A program made the position numbers and the translations under genes. The notes below the pieces were generated by a model. The model was not told where the DNA came from and did not search any database. It saw only the letters and a program-made list of their open reading frames with translations. Source: G963668185 sp963668185 (GTDB lineage Bacteria > Chloroflexota > Dehalococcoidia > Lucifugimonadales > G963668185). From it: DNA of 64,000 nucleotides. Of the stretch, positions 24,004 to 32,353 are shown one piece after another; the first letter of the stretch is position 1, and every line of letters begins with the position of its first letter. The stretch lies in NCBI GenBank assembly GCA_963668185.1, contig OY764162.1, positions 186,001 to 250,000 on the forward strand, given 5' to 3'.

Positions 24004-24972
24004 ATGGGCAACAGGTTGGATGGCAGAGTTGCGATAGTAACGGGCGCGGGCCGGGGCATCGGCGCGGAGGTGGCGAAGTGGCTGGCCGCTGACGGCGCTT
24101 CGGTCATCGTCAACGACCTGGGAGGCGCGGTGGACGGCACGGGCGTGTCGGACGCCCCCGCGCAGCAGGTCGTTGACGAGATCAAGGAGGACGGCGGCGA
24201 GGCTACGGCCAACTTCGACTCGGTCGCCGAGTTCGACACGGCGGGCAAGATCGTCCAGTCCGCGATAGACAAGTACGGCCGGCTGGACATCGTGTGCCAC
24301 GTGGCCGGCATCCTGCGGGACCGCATGGTCTTCAACATGACCGAGACCGAGTGGGACGGCGTACTCGACGTGCATCTGTACGGCGCGTTCAACATGGTCA
24401 AGCACGCCACGCCGCACATGATGCGGCAGAAGCACGGGCGCATCGTGCTGTTCTCATCAGGCTCCGGGCTCGGCTCCACCGGGCAGAGCAACTACTCGGC
24501 GGCGAAGGAAGGCATGGTAGGCATGGCCCGGTCGCTGGCCAGGGAGCTTGCGCCGTACGGCATAACGGTGAACGCCGTGTACCCCGGCGGCAGCACGCGC
24601 ATGACCGCCACCGTGCCGGACAGGTCCCGGCAGATCAAGTCTCAGGAGCGGCAGCAGGCGGCCGCGGCGGCGGCAGGCGCGGCGGGCACGATGCAGGCGC
24701 AGGGCGCGCCGATCCAGGGCCCGGAGGAGGCCAGGGACCCGGCCAACAACGCGCCCAAGACGGTTTATCTGTGCTCGGACGCCGGAGGCGACATCACCGG
24801 CCAGGTGATCGGCACGAGCGGCTGGGTCATGTCGCTGTACTCGCCCAGGCACGTGATACGCAGCATCCACAAGAACGGGCGCTGGACGCTGGACGAGTTG
24901 GACGACGTCATGCCCATCTCCATTTCCAATGGGCTGATCAATCCGGTGCCGCCGCAGCCTCCGAGGCAGTAG
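24004..24972 (+). CDS. Short-chain dehydrogenase/reductase (3-hydroxyacyl-CoA dehydrogenase-like)
   Basis: 323 residues. The ATG at 24004 follows AAAAGGGAG and gives MGNRLDGRVAIVTGAGRGIG, aligned residue for residue with the preceding paralogue. Active-site Y164 and K168 (NYSAAK) are intact; the usual NNAG is CHVAG. An insert of QERQQAAAAAAGAAGTMQA lies before the C-terminal tail, which again ends in IRSIHKNGRWTLDEL. Expected to oxidise a 3-hydroxyacyl-CoA or a related alcohol with NAD(P). The 66-base gap and paralogy with the upstream gene suggest one operon and possibly one enzyme. Confidence 0.88.
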   Translation: MGNRLDGRVAIVTGAGRGIGAEVAKWLAADGASVIVNDLGGAVDGTGVSDAPAQQVVDEIKEDGGEATANFDSVAEFDTAGKIVQSAIDKYGRLDIVCHVAGILRDRMVFNMTETEWDGVLDVHLYGAFNMVKHATPHMMRQKHGRIVLFSSGSGLGSTGQSNYSAAKEGMVGMARSLARELAPYGITVNAVYPGGSTRMTATVPDRSRQIKSQERQQAAAAAAGAAGTMQAQGAPIQGPEEARDPANNAPKTVYLCSDAGGDITGQVIGTSGWVMSLYSPRHVIRSIHKNGRWTLDELDDVMPISISNGLINPVPPQPPRQ

Positions 24973-24987
24973 GCGCCGCTCAGTCAA

Positions 24988-25608
24988 GTGAACTGGCTCG
25001 ACATCGCGTTCCTGGTAGTTCTTGCCGGGGCCGGGTACATCGGCCTCAAGAGCGGCCTGCTGGGCATGATAGTGGGCGTGGTCGCCCTCTACCTCGGCTG
25101 GACGTTCGGAGGCCAGTTCGCCCTGCTGGTTGCCGGGCTGCTCGATGACGATCCGGCTCGGCAGTCGTGGATCGGCTTCGTCGTTTACGGGCTTATCGTC
25201 GCAGCTGCCCTGGTGGGAGCCGCCATAGTCTGGCGCATTCTCAGGCCGATTCTGAAGGTCTTCACCGTTGGCCTGTCCGCGATGGTGGACAGATTAGGCG
25301 GGCTGGCGGTGGGGCTGCTGCTGGGAGTCCTGCTCTGCGCCAGCCTCGTCGTTGGCCTGACTCGCCTGACGTACGCGTACGAGGACGCCTTCTCCGGTGG
25401 AGTCGCGGGACAGTTCTCCTCAAGGGTCCCGGACTCGATCGAGTCCATGGAGAACTTGGAGGAACTCCTCGCCGGGTCGTCCGTGTCGAGAGCGGTCGTC
25501 AGAGTGATCGGCGTTATCCCGGCGGACGCGTTCGGACTGGCGCCGGGACGGTTTGGCACGGGGCTGGAGATGCTGAAGCAGACGGTGGACGATGCCGGCG
25601 CTTCGTAG
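24988..25608 (+). CDS. CvpA family membrane protein
   Basis: 206 residues. It starts MNWLDIAFLVVLAGAGYIGL at a GTG, then GLLGMIVGVVALYLGW, the signature of CvpA/colicin V production proteins, with four membrane helices in the first 130 residues and a soluble C-terminal tail. In other bacteria CvpA supports envelope integrity; its molecular activity is not settled. It begins 15 bases after the SDR gene and is likely in the same transcript. Confidence 0.85.
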   Translation: MNWLDIAFLVVLAGAGYIGLKSGLLGMIVGVVALYLGWTFGGQFALLVAGLLDDDPARQSWIGFVVYGLIVAAALVGAAIVWRILRPILKVFTVGLSAMVDRLGGLAVGLLLGVLLCASLVVGLTRLTYAYEDAFSGGVAGQFSSRVPDSIESMENLEELLAGSSVSRAVVRVIGVIPADAFGLAPGRFGTGLEMLKQTVDDAGAS

Positions 25609-25678
25609 CTAGTGCGCAGAGGGTGAGCGTAAGTTAAGATAGTTTGAAAGGATTCTCGCCCAGACCACTCAGACTTCC

Positions 25679-26188
25679 ATGCCGGTAAACTCCCAAGTTC
25701 TGGTCCTCAACCAGAACTACGTGCCGTTGAACATCTGCAACGCTCGGCGCGCGGTGATTCTGGTCAATCGCGGCAAGGCGGAGATGCTGGAGAACGGCCA
25801 AGGGGACATCCGCACAGTTACAGCCACGTTCCCTATCCCCTCCGTGATCCGCCTGATGCACCTGGTCAAGCGGCCAATCTTGCAGCGCAGGATCTCGCGC
25901 CGGGCGGTGTTCCACAGGGATGGGGGCCGGTGCCAGTACTGCGGCGACGTCGCTCGGCAGCTAACGCTGGACCACGTTGTGCCGAGGTCGCGAAAGGGCC
26001 CCCACGAGTGGGAGAACGTCGTGGCCGCCTGCATTCCGTGCAATCACAGGAAGGCGGGCCGCACGCCGAGGGAAGCGGGCATGAAGCTGTTGAGAGCGCC
26101 GAGGGCCCCGAAGCCGAACCCGTTCCACGTGTTCGACAACCGGCCTATACTGACCGAGTGGCGCCAGTTCATTCCCTGGGCCAACTGA
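25679..26188 (+). CDS. HNH endonuclease family protein
   Basis: 169 residues. It contains FHRDGGRCQYCG near residue 78, LTLDHVVPRSRKG near 95 (first HNH histidine), ENVVAACIPCNHRKAGRTP (Asn and last His) and four zinc cysteines in two CxxC pairs. The N-terminal VLVLNQNYVPLNICNARRAV segment is shared by a widespread housekeeping-type HNH family in Actinobacteria, Chloroflexota and Cyanobacteria that is not part of an R-M system. DNA nicking or cleavage is expected; the biological role is unknown. Confidence 0.88.
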   Translation: MPVNSQVLVLNQNYVPLNICNARRAVILVNRGKAEMLENGQGDIRTVTATFPIPSVIRLMHLVKRPILQRRISRRAVFHRDGGRCQYCGDVARQLTLDHVVPRSRKGPHEWENVVAACIPCNHRKAGRTPREAGMKLLRAPRAPKPNPFHVFDNRPILTEWRQFIPWAN

Positions 26189-26189
26189 C

Positions 26190-26405
26190 TCAGTCTTTCT
26201 CCGGGCCCAGCTTCTCCAGCACGCGGAACATCGGGCCGCGGAGATCGGAGTGAAGGAACTGGCCCGGCGCGACTATCACCGTAGCCTCGCGCGGTCCGAA
26301 CTCCTCCTCGACGAGGACGCGGTCGTTGACGCGCAGGTCGTGGCCGGCCGGGTCCACGAAGCGCACGCGGCCGGACGGGCTGAACCGGACGCCCGCCATG
26401 CTCAC
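26190..26405 (-). CDS. Small PSP1/RicT-like protein
   Basis: 71 residues from a GTG that overlaps the holB stop (GTGA). GVRFSPSGRVRFVDPAGHDL, RVNDRVLVEEEFGP and REATVIVAP match the start of PSP1/RicT proteins (VGVRF....FD...L..GD.VVVET..G.E.G.V). The full family has about 270 residues and a cysteine-containing C-terminal region that is absent here. Position supports the call: ricT follows holB in many Firmicutes. This may be a minimal domain or a shortened gene. Function in this organism is unknown. Confidence 0.6.
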   Translation of the reverse strand: MSMAGVRFSPSGRVRFVDPAGHDLRVNDRVLVEEEFGPREATVIVAPGQFLHSDLRGPMFRVLEKLGPEKD

Positions 26406-27409
26406 CGGCCCGGCTCCTTAGAGCCTGTTTCAACGTAAGGCATTCGCAGCATCATCCGCTCCGTCGCGAGCCGATAGGTCACGTTTCTTTCAAGGTTGGC
26501 GCGCGCCTCCAGCACCGCTCCGATCGCCGCGGCGATCTCCCGGACGGTCAGCGACGTTCCCTCCACGTCCGTATGACCTGAGCCGCTTCGGACCGCCTTG
26601 AGCAGCATCGCCCGCCACCAGTCCAGCCACAGGTCGAGGACCTGCCCGCCCTTCTCACGGTTGCGCGTGAAAGCCGAGGCGAGGCTGTTCGCGTACTCAA
26701 ACCGGCCCTCCATGCTGCTTTCTATTGCTTCCTCGATTTCCCGCACGATGGCTCCGCGCTCTTCCAGGAGCTGCGGCTCAGAGATCGCGCGCACCGCCCA
26801 GCCGGGCCGACCGCCGCTCATCTCCGCGAGTTCGCGGGCGCGCTCCGGCTCGACGCCGTGGCGGTTCGCCAGCAGGGACGCGATGGCTTCGACGTGCGGC
26901 GGCCTGAGTTCGATGGTCTGGCACCTGGATACTATGGTGGGGAACATGCGCGCGTTTTCGCGTGAGAGCAGCACGATCGTTACGCGGTCGGGCGGCTCCT
27001 CCAGCGTCTTCAGCAACGCGTTCGAGGCCTCGGCGCTCATCGTCTCGGCGGCGTCGAATATGACGACGCGGCACTTCCCCTCGAACGGCTTCAGGCTTAT
27101 GTCGCGCTGGCAGTCGCGGACTTGGTCGATGCCGATGTTCACCCTGGTTCGTCCGTTGTCGGCGCTCTCCTGCAGGCCGACAACCTGGATGTCCGCGTGG
27201 AGGCCGCGAGAGATACGGTCGCACTGCCCGCAGTTCGAGCACGGGGGGCTGTCGCCGACGCAGTTAAGGAGCCGGGCGAGGTCCAGCGCGAGCGCCATCC
27301 GCCCTATGCCCGGCCTGCCGGCGATCAGGTACGCGTGGGCCAGCCGTCCGGCGGCGTGGCTGCGCTCCAGGAAGCGCACCGCCCTGTCATGCCCCACGGC
27401 GTCCCACAT
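26402..27409 (-). CDS. holB: DNA polymerase III delta prime subunit
   Basis: 335 residues. Clamp-loader subunit that helps load the beta clamp at replication forks. N-terminus MWDAVGHDRAVRFLERSHAA, then AHAYLIAGRPGIGRMALA, a degenerate Walker A without the lysine, as expected for delta prime. The zinc module CVGDSPPCSNCGQCDRI follows, then IGIDQVRDCQRDI, KCRVVIFDAAETMSAEASNA and LLKTLEEPP. SRC in IVSRCQTIELRP is the conserved arginine-finger region. The ATG lies nine bases after the lysA stop. Confidence 0.92.
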   Translation of the reverse strand: MWDAVGHDRAVRFLERSHAAGRLAHAYLIAGRPGIGRMALALDLARLLNCVGDSPPCSNCGQCDRISRGLHADIQVVGLQESADNGRTRVNIGIDQVRDCQRDISLKPFEGKCRVVIFDAAETMSAEASNALLKTLEEPPDRVTIVLLSRENARMFPTIVSRCQTIELRPPHVEAIASLLANRHGVEPERARELAEMSGGRPGWAVRAISEPQLLEERGAIVREIEEAIESSMEGRFEYANSLASAFTRNREKGGQVLDLWLDWWRAMLLKAVRSGSGHTDVEGTSLTVREIAAAIGAVLEARANLERNVTYRLATERMMLRMPYVETGSKEPGR

Positions 27410-27417
27410 ATCCGTGC

Positions 27418-28731
27418 TTACCAGACTTCGGCGCGCATCAGGTCGTCGAACGTCTCCCTGCGGCGGATGAGCCTGGCGTCGCCGTCTTTTACCATGACCA
27501 TGGCGGGCCGTGGGTTCAGGTTGTAGTTGGATGCCATGGACGGGGAGTATGCGCCGCACGACGGGATCGCGATGATGTCCCCGGGCCGCAGCAAGGGGAG
27601 CACGGCGTCCCTGATAAGCACGTCGCCCGATTCGCAGAACTTCCCGGCGAGCGTGACGGTCGTGTCCGCTTCGGCAGACATCCGGTTCGCGGCGACCGCC
27701 TCGTACTCTGAGCCGTAGAGCGCGGGGCGAATGTTGTCGCCCATGCCGCCGTCCAGCGAGACGTAGGTGCGGACGGACGGGATTTCCTTGATCGCGCCGA
27801 CGGTGTACAGCGCGACGCCCGCGCGGCCCACGATGGAGCGGCCCGGCTCGACCACGAGCGCAGGCGCGCCGAATCCGAGCATGGCGGCGCGTTCGCGAAG
27901 CGCGGTTGCGATGACCTCGGCGTAGGCCGAGATGGGCGGCGGCGGGCTGTCGCTGACGTATCCGATCGCGAAGCCTCCGCCGGGGCTCAACTCCCGCAAC
28001 TCCAGTCCCTCCGACTTGAATGGCTCAAGGAACGTAAGGACGGTGTCGATGGCGATTGAGTACGGCTCAAGCTCGAAGATCGGCGAGCCCAGATGAAAGT
28101 GGATGCCCACCAAGTCGAGGCGCGGCGAAGACAGTGCCTGGCTGATCGCCTGCGCGGCGTCGCCGGTCTCTATCGAGAAGCCGAACTTGCTGTCCAGGAT
28201 GCCCGTCGTCGTATAGGTGTGCGTGTGCGGATCTACGCTCGGCGACAGGCGCAGCAGCACATCCTGCCTCTGCCCGCTTGCCGCCAGCAGTTCGTTGAGC
28301 AGGTCCAGTTCGTGGAAGCTGTCGATAACGATGCGTCCGACGCCGGCGTCGATCGCCATCGCAAGCTCGGCCGGCGTCTTGTTGTTGCCGTGGAAGTAGA
28401 TGTCGCGGGCCGGCAGGTCCGCGGCCAGCGCGACGGCCAACTCGCCGTCCGAGACTACGTCGACGCCGAGTCCCTCTTCGTGCACCAGCCTGGCGATGGC
28501 CGGGTTCAGGAAAGCCTTCGCCGCGTACAGCACGCGCGTGTCCGGGTAGAGCGCGCCGAACCCGTCGACGAACTGCCTGCACATGCTACGCAGCGTGTCC
28601 TCGTCGAACACGTACAAGGGCGTGCCGAACTCGTTGACCAGCTCCTGCGTATCGCAGTCCCCGATCGTGAGTCGGTCCGCGCTGTTGACTGACGCCGTGA
28701 CCGGAAACAGGCTTGCTTTGGTAAATGTCAT
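27418..28731 (-). CDS. lysA: Diaminopimelate decarboxylase
   Basis: 437 residues. PLP-dependent last step of lysine synthesis: meso-diaminopimelate to lysine and CO2. Fold type III features: FGTPLYVFDEDTLR near 30-45, YAAKAFLNPAIARL with the Schiff-base lysine near 70, HFHLGSPI near 210, SPGGGFAIGY near 255, EPGRSIVGRAG near 300, GGMGDNIRPALYG and CESGDVL near 355 (substrate-binding Cys-Glu), and a C-terminal GAYSPSMASNYN. The frame is open upstream, but the start at MTFTKASLF fits the family. No lysine riboswitch was recognised upstream. Confidence 0.93.
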   Translation of the reverse strand: MTFTKASLFPVTASVNSADRLTIGDCDTQELVNEFGTPLYVFDEDTLRSMCRQFVDGFGALYPDTRVLYAAKAFLNPAIARLVHEEGLGVDVVSDGELAVALAADLPARDIYFHGNNKTPAELAMAIDAGVGRIVIDSFHELDLLNELLAASGQRQDVLLRLSPSVDPHTHTYTTTGILDSKFGFSIETGDAAQAISQALSSPRLDLVGIHFHLGSPIFELEPYSIAIDTVLTFLEPFKSEGLELRELSPGGGFAIGYVSDSPPPPISAYAEVIATALRERAAMLGFGAPALVVEPGRSIVGRAGVALYTVGAIKEIPSVRTYVSLDGGMGDNIRPALYGSEYEAVAANRMSAEADTTVTLAGKFCESGDVLIRDAVLPLLRPGDIIAIPSCGAYSPSMASNYNLNPRPAMVMVKDGDARLIRRRETFDDLMRAEVW

Positions 28732-28824
28732 GAAGAAGTAGCCCTGCTCTCTCTGGAGGCGCAGGAAGCGCCCGGCTTGTTCCAACAAGGTGGCCTGCGT
28801 CCAGGCAGCCGGCGCAGGCCTGAG

Positions 28825-28833
28825 TGGTATGAT
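28825..28833 (+). promoter_or_regulatory. Extended -10 promoter of the first PaREP1-like gene
   Basis: TGGTATGAT (TGn + TATGAT) lies 64 bases upstream of the ATG at 28897. No convincing -35 box. The 165 bases between lysA and this gene hold nothing else recognisable. Confidence 0.4.
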
Positions 28834-28896
28834 AACAGCATCAGGTTGCGGCTGAGATACGTTCGCCGCATGAGTTGAAAGGCAGGGCGTTCCACC

Positions 28897-29250
28897 ATGC
28901 TGGCCCAGCAACATACACAGACTGCCAGTGAGTTTCTTAAGGCGGCGGACCGTGAATTCGCCTCTGGAGACACATTGCAGGCTTCCGAAAAGATGTGGGG
29001 AGCCGCGTCGCATGCGATTATCGCGCTTGCTCAAAGACGAGGCTGGCAGCACGGTACGCACCGGTCATTGTCCCAGGCTGTTTGGCGCATAGCGCAAGAG
29101 TTGGGCGACCTTGAAATGCGCGGTATGTTCGCCATGGCCGAGCAGTTTCATACTAACTTCTACCACGGCCATCTCGAAGATTTCCAGATCGAAAAGTATA
29201 GAGAAGAAGTGCGGCGCCTTGTAGGCAGGCTCTCCGACTTGGCTGGCTAG
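28897..29250 (+). CDS. PaREP1-like (HEPN-fold) small helical protein
   Basis: 117 residues, all helical. ASEFLKAADREFASGDTLQA, SEKMWGAASHAIIALAQRRG and a C-terminal HTNFYHGHLEDF match the PaREP1 family pattern (A..Y...A..E...GD..QASEK.WGA). A paralogue at 53705 shares LQASEKxWGA, RGWxxG, RSL/I and HxNFY. Known relatives are archaeal and bacterial proteins of unsettled function that belong structurally to the HEPN group; whether they cut RNA is not established, and no RxxxxH motif is obvious here. The gene lies directly before an alcohol dehydrogenase gene, as does its paralogue. Confidence 0.65.
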   Translation: MLAQQHTQTASEFLKAADREFASGDTLQASEKMWGAASHAIIALAQRRGWQHGTHRSLSQAVWRIAQELGDLEMRGMFAMAEQFHTNFYHGHLEDFQIEKYREEVRRLVGRLSDLAG

Positions 29251-29340
29251 TAGAGCGTCCCATAGTCCGACACTCCACTCGCGTGAAGGATTCGCGGCGT
29301 GTCGCTGGCCGTATAGGGCGAGCCATAGAGGACGGTGTCA

Positions 29341-30321
29341 TTGAGCAAGATGAACGCGGCGGTGGTTGTCGGCTCCGGTAAGGTGGAGTGCCGGCAGACC
29401 GCCGTCCCCGTGATCGCGGGCGATGAGGTACTCGTGAGGACGCTGTCCGCGTCCATTTGCGGCAGCGATCTTCACATCCTATACATGGGCTGGAACGTCA
29501 GCGAGTACCCTCTGCCGGCCGGCTGCCCCGGTCACGAAGGCGTCGGCGAGGTAGTGGACGAAGGACGTTCGGAGTTCTCGCGCGGCGACCTTGTGCTCAC
29601 GGCGCCCAACATCTTCACGTCCCGCGTGTTCGCCGAGTACCAGGCTATCGAATCGAAGTTCCTGCTCAAGCTCCCGGGAGGCCCGCCGCTGGACTACATG
29701 CTGATGGCGCAGCAACTCGGCACCGTTGTTTACGGCTGCAAGCGCCTGCCGCCCATTGAGGGCAAGACCGCTGCGATCATCGGGCAGGGCTCGGTCGGCC
29801 TGTTCCACGCGTTCATGCTCAAGCGCATGGGCGCGGCCAGGGTTATCGCGGTCGAGCCGATCGACGCCAGGCGCGAGGCCGGCCTGCGCATGGGCACGGA
29901 CGAGGCGATCGGCGTAACCGGCCCGGCTGCCACGGACGCTGTGCTCGACCTGACGCACGGGGAGGGCGCCGACCTCGTGATTGAGGCCGTGGGCAGCGTG
30001 CCCACGCTGAACCAGGCGCTGAACGTCGTGCGGGAGCAGGGCCACGTCTGCGCCTTCGGCCTGCCGGAGTCGAACGAGCCGGTGGCGTTCGAGTGGGACA
30101 CTTTCTTCAGGCGGCGGATCACCATGAACGCCGTGTTCGGAGCGCAGGACGTGCCCGGCCTGCCTGACTTCCGGGAGGCGCTCGCCATGATCGCCGAAGG
30201 GGAGATCGACGTTGCCCCGCTCACGACGCACCGCTTCCCGCTGGAGAGAGTCCAGGATGCGATGGACCTGGCCCACGACCCAAGCGGCGGCGCGCTCAAG
30301 GTGGGCCTGACGTTCGGTTAG
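29341..30321 (+). CDS. Zinc-binding alcohol dehydrogenase family protein (MDR)
   Basis: 326 residues. Catalytic zinc ligands C40 (SICGSDLHI) and H65-E66 (GHEGVGEVV); NAD-binding GQGSVG in the middle (AAIIGQGSVGLFHAFMLKRM). The four-cysteine structural zinc loop of classical ADHs is missing, as in several MDR subfamilies such as sorbitol- or threonine-dehydrogenase-like forms. The TTG at 29341 has GAGGACGG upstream; ATG at 29350 is another possible start. Oxidises an alcohol or reduces an aldehyde; substrate unknown. Preceded by a PaREP1-like gene with a 90-base gap. Confidence 0.85.
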   Translation: MSKMNAAVVVGSGKVECRQTAVPVIAGDEVLVRTLSASICGSDLHILYMGWNVSEYPLPAGCPGHEGVGEVVDEGRSEFSRGDLVLTAPNIFTSRVFAEYQAIESKFLLKLPGGPPLDYMLMAQQLGTVVYGCKRLPPIEGKTAAIIGQGSVGLFHAFMLKRMGAARVIAVEPIDARREAGLRMGTDEAIGVTGPAATDAVLDLTHGEGADLVIEAVGSVPTLNQALNVVREQGHVCAFGLPESNEPVAFEWDTFFRRRITMNAVFGAQDVPGLPDFREALAMIAEGEIDVAPLTTHRFPLERVQDAMDLAHDPSGGALKVGLTFG

Positions 30322-30345
30322 GGCGCGCGGCTATACGTCCGCCCG

Positions 30346-30858
30346 TCAGATCCCCACCGCAATGGGGGATTCGGGCACACAGCCGTCCACCAGCGGCCGC
30401 AGCAGTTCCGGCAGCCTGCGAGGCGAGAAGGCCTCCGTATCTGCCGCCGCCATCATTTCATCGATTGTCCACCAGCGATACTCATGCAGGTGCTCCTTCT
30501 TCAGCACGTCGATTGGCGGCGGCTTGACTACGATGCCGGGCGCCCTGCGCAGGTAGTACCGCTCGATCTGCTCGATCCACTCGTCGATCCACCAGAACGC
30601 GTGCCGCCTCGTCCAGACGCACGGCCCGAGGGCCGGGTCCGACAGCCCTGTCTCCTCCCGGAGCTCGCGCAGCGCCGCCTGCTCGTGCGTCTCGCCCGAT
30701 TCCAGGCCGCCGCCCGGCGTGATCCAGAGCCGCAGGTTCTCGCGTCCGGGAAGCTCTATGCGAAACAGCAGCACCCTGCCGCACCCGTCCAGCACGATCA
30801 CCCGCGCCGCCGGCCGGGGCGTGGGGTTGCCGCGGGTGCCTGCGGAGTCAGGCGGCAA
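30346..30858 (-). CDS. NUDIX hydrolase
   Basis: 170 residues. The Nudix box GLESGETHEQAALRELREET (then GL) fits GX5EX7REUXEEXGU exactly, near residues 50-72. The N-terminal RVIVLDGCGRVLLFR strand is typical. These enzymes hydrolyse nucleoside diphosphates linked to another group, such as ADP-ribose or oxidised dNTPs. The TTG start is uncertain; the domain itself would tolerate a later start. Opposite strand to the ADH gene, with 24 bases between the two stops. Confidence 0.88.
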   Translation of the reverse strand: MPPDSAGTRGNPTPRPAARVIVLDGCGRVLLFRIELPGRENLRLWITPGGGLESGETHEQAALRELREETGLSDPALGPCVWTRRHAFWWIDEWIEQIERYYLRRAPGIVVKPPPIDVLKKEHLHEYRWWTIDEMMAAADTEAFSPRRLPELLRPLVDGCVPESPIAVGI

Positions 30859-30866
30859 TTCCGATC

Positions 30867-31838
30867 CTAATCTACGCTTTCCGTGTCTACACTCTTCCGA
30901 ATTTGCTCCAAATGAGGGCGAAACACGTCCGTGAACCTCGTGATATTGTCAATCATCCATGTTCTGATCTCATCTAGTTCCGCTTCTGGACCATCAACCG
31001 AGGCTTTTCGGGAGACTCCAACCCTGCTACTCTGGTAATCATCTAGTCTCTCCCAGATCATTGGGCCAAATTCACCCTCTATCTGCTCTTTCGACTCTAT
31101 GAGCAAGTCGAATGCCGCTTTATTCCAACTTCTAGATGGAGCCAGAATTACTAACTCCACTCTTGCTTCGCCTTCGGAGGTTAGGCGCATAGTGCGGCCG
31201 AATTGTCCGAAGCCGAGGCCTGAACCTGCATTGTAGGCGGACTGCCGATTCTCAGTCATGACGTTCCACTCATGCTCGCGGTTCAGCTTCTCTAAGAGAG
31301 GCTTCCAGAACCTCACGTACTTGGCTTGTGTCTCGGTGAGTTCGGATGGTATGGAGTTGATCTTTTTCGACCAATGATTAGGAGCCGCTGCCAAGCGGAA
31401 CAGTGGTGCGGGAATTGAGTTGCTAATTTTGATTGCACCGACTTCCACTCCGAAGAAGTCCAGCGACTCGCCTGTGCCTTCATTGAGCCAATCCAAAGCC
31501 GCTCGATGTTCGTCTCGAAACTCAGTAGCTATCCAGATGACTATTTTGGCTTTGGTCCCTGCCGCGTACGTCAGGAGTTGGCCAAGGTGCGGATTGTCCG
31601 TTACCGCAATCTGGTTCTCAATGGCCACTGCGGCGTCTCTGTTGGCCTCGTTAGCAAGTATGTCCAGATAGTAGTTACCAACTGGCACTTCGATTCCCTT
31701 CAGTTCAAGGACCATACCAAGTTCCTCACCAAGTACCTCGAGATTCTCCGCTAGCCACGGCGTAAAATCGCTTGCCTCGTTCGGCCAAACCTCCCTTATG
31801 TTGACTTCTTGGATTCTGCCAATCTCTCTCTGGGTCAT
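30867..31838 (-). CDS. DUF4268 protein with N-terminal PD-(D/E)xK nuclease-like domain
   Basis: 323 residues. Residues 20-130 (DFTPWLAENLEVLGEELGMV, VGNYYLDILAN, AVAIENQIAVTDNPHLGQLL, IVIWIATEFRDEHRAALDWL) resemble the nuclease fold: LDIL aspartate then ENQ in place of ExK. The C-terminal half (WKPLLEKLNREHEWN, GLGFGQFGRTMRLTSEGEAR) is the DUF4268 region. Relatives occur as single genes in many bacterial accessory regions and are thought to act in genome defence or repair. GC content is low compared with neighbours. It stands last in a three-gene minus-strand run with a DUF488 gene. Confidence 0.75.
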   Translation of the reverse strand: MTQREIGRIQEVNIREVWPNEASDFTPWLAENLEVLGEELGMVLELKGIEVPVGNYYLDILANEANRDAAVAIENQIAVTDNPHLGQLLTYAAGTKAKIVIWIATEFRDEHRAALDWLNEGTGESLDFFGVEVGAIKISNSIPAPLFRLAAAPNHWSKKINSIPSELTETQAKYVRFWKPLLEKLNREHEWNVMTENRQSAYNAGSGLGFGQFGRTMRLTSEGEARVELVILAPSRSWNKAAFDLLIESKEQIEGEFGPMIWERLDDYQSSRVGVSRKASVDGPEAELDEIRTWMIDNITRFTDVFRPHLEQIRKSVDTESVD

Positions 31839-31859
31839 TCAAATTCTCCACCAACTTCA

Positions 31860-32297
31860 CTACAAATGCACAATCTCTAGTTTCGGAAACCGCGTTGCCT
31901 TCAGGTGTTCGGCTGCCAGCCGGCGATGGCAGTTGTCGGGTGTGGGCTCGGCGCAGAGCAGCACGACGCCGTGCTCCAGCAGTTCGGCCGGGAATCGGCC
32001 CGCGCCGTCGCGCTCCTCCATCAGGCTTGCGTACCGGCGTTCGTATATGGCCCAGTCGCCGCCGTTCTTGATGTCCTTGAACATCGTCTCGCTGGGGGCG
32101 AGGAACGCCAACTCCACGTAAGTCATGCCTGTAAGTTTCTCCGTGAAGTACTTGATGTTGCCCCGCTTGGTGAACCCCGCAAGCTGGGAGTTGTTCCTGA
32201 GCCGGATGTCTGCTAGGTACATGGCGTCCGCCCCGTTGAGCAGGCCGAAGAACTCACGCGCCGTCTTGCCGGTGAACCCGATCGTGTACAGCTTCAT
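31860..32297 (-). CDS. DUF488 domain protein
   Basis: 145 residues from ATG (MKLYTIGFTGKTAREFFGLL), the hallmark N-terminus of DUF488, followed by DIRLRNNSQLAGFTKRGNIK and a C-terminal LLCAEPTPDNCHRRLAAEHL with the conserved cysteine and CHR motif. Function of the family is unknown; members are often found beside helicases, phages or nuclease genes. Here it precedes the DUF4268 gene by 21 bases, so the two may act together. GC content is higher than in the DUF4268 gene. Confidence 0.85.
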   Translation of the reverse strand: MKLYTIGFTGKTAREFFGLLNGADAMYLADIRLRNNSQLAGFTKRGNIKYFTEKLTGMTYVELAFLAPSETMFKDIKNGGDWAIYERRYASLMEERDGAGRFPAELLEHGVVLLCAEPTPDNCHRRLAAEHLKATRFPKLEIVHL

Positions 32298-32353
32298 CGG
32301 CAGCCAGGAAGTAGCGTGGAGTTGGGCGGCCTCGTAAGTATGGCCACCGATTA

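Noticed and set aside
22924..24435. 503-codon minus-strand frame opposite both SDR genes
   Set aside because: Shadow of the SDR coding sequences; His- and Arg-rich, with no motif.
28732..28896. Lysine riboswitch or T-box upstream of lysA
   Set aside because: No conserved core elements or anti-terminator hairpin with T-run could be identified; the leader is short and unremarkable.
27418..29061. Longer lysA with 110 extra N-terminal residues
   Set aside because: The extension does not resemble any decarboxylase, overlaps the PaREP1-like gene on the other strand, and family members begin close to the GTPLYVFDE segment.
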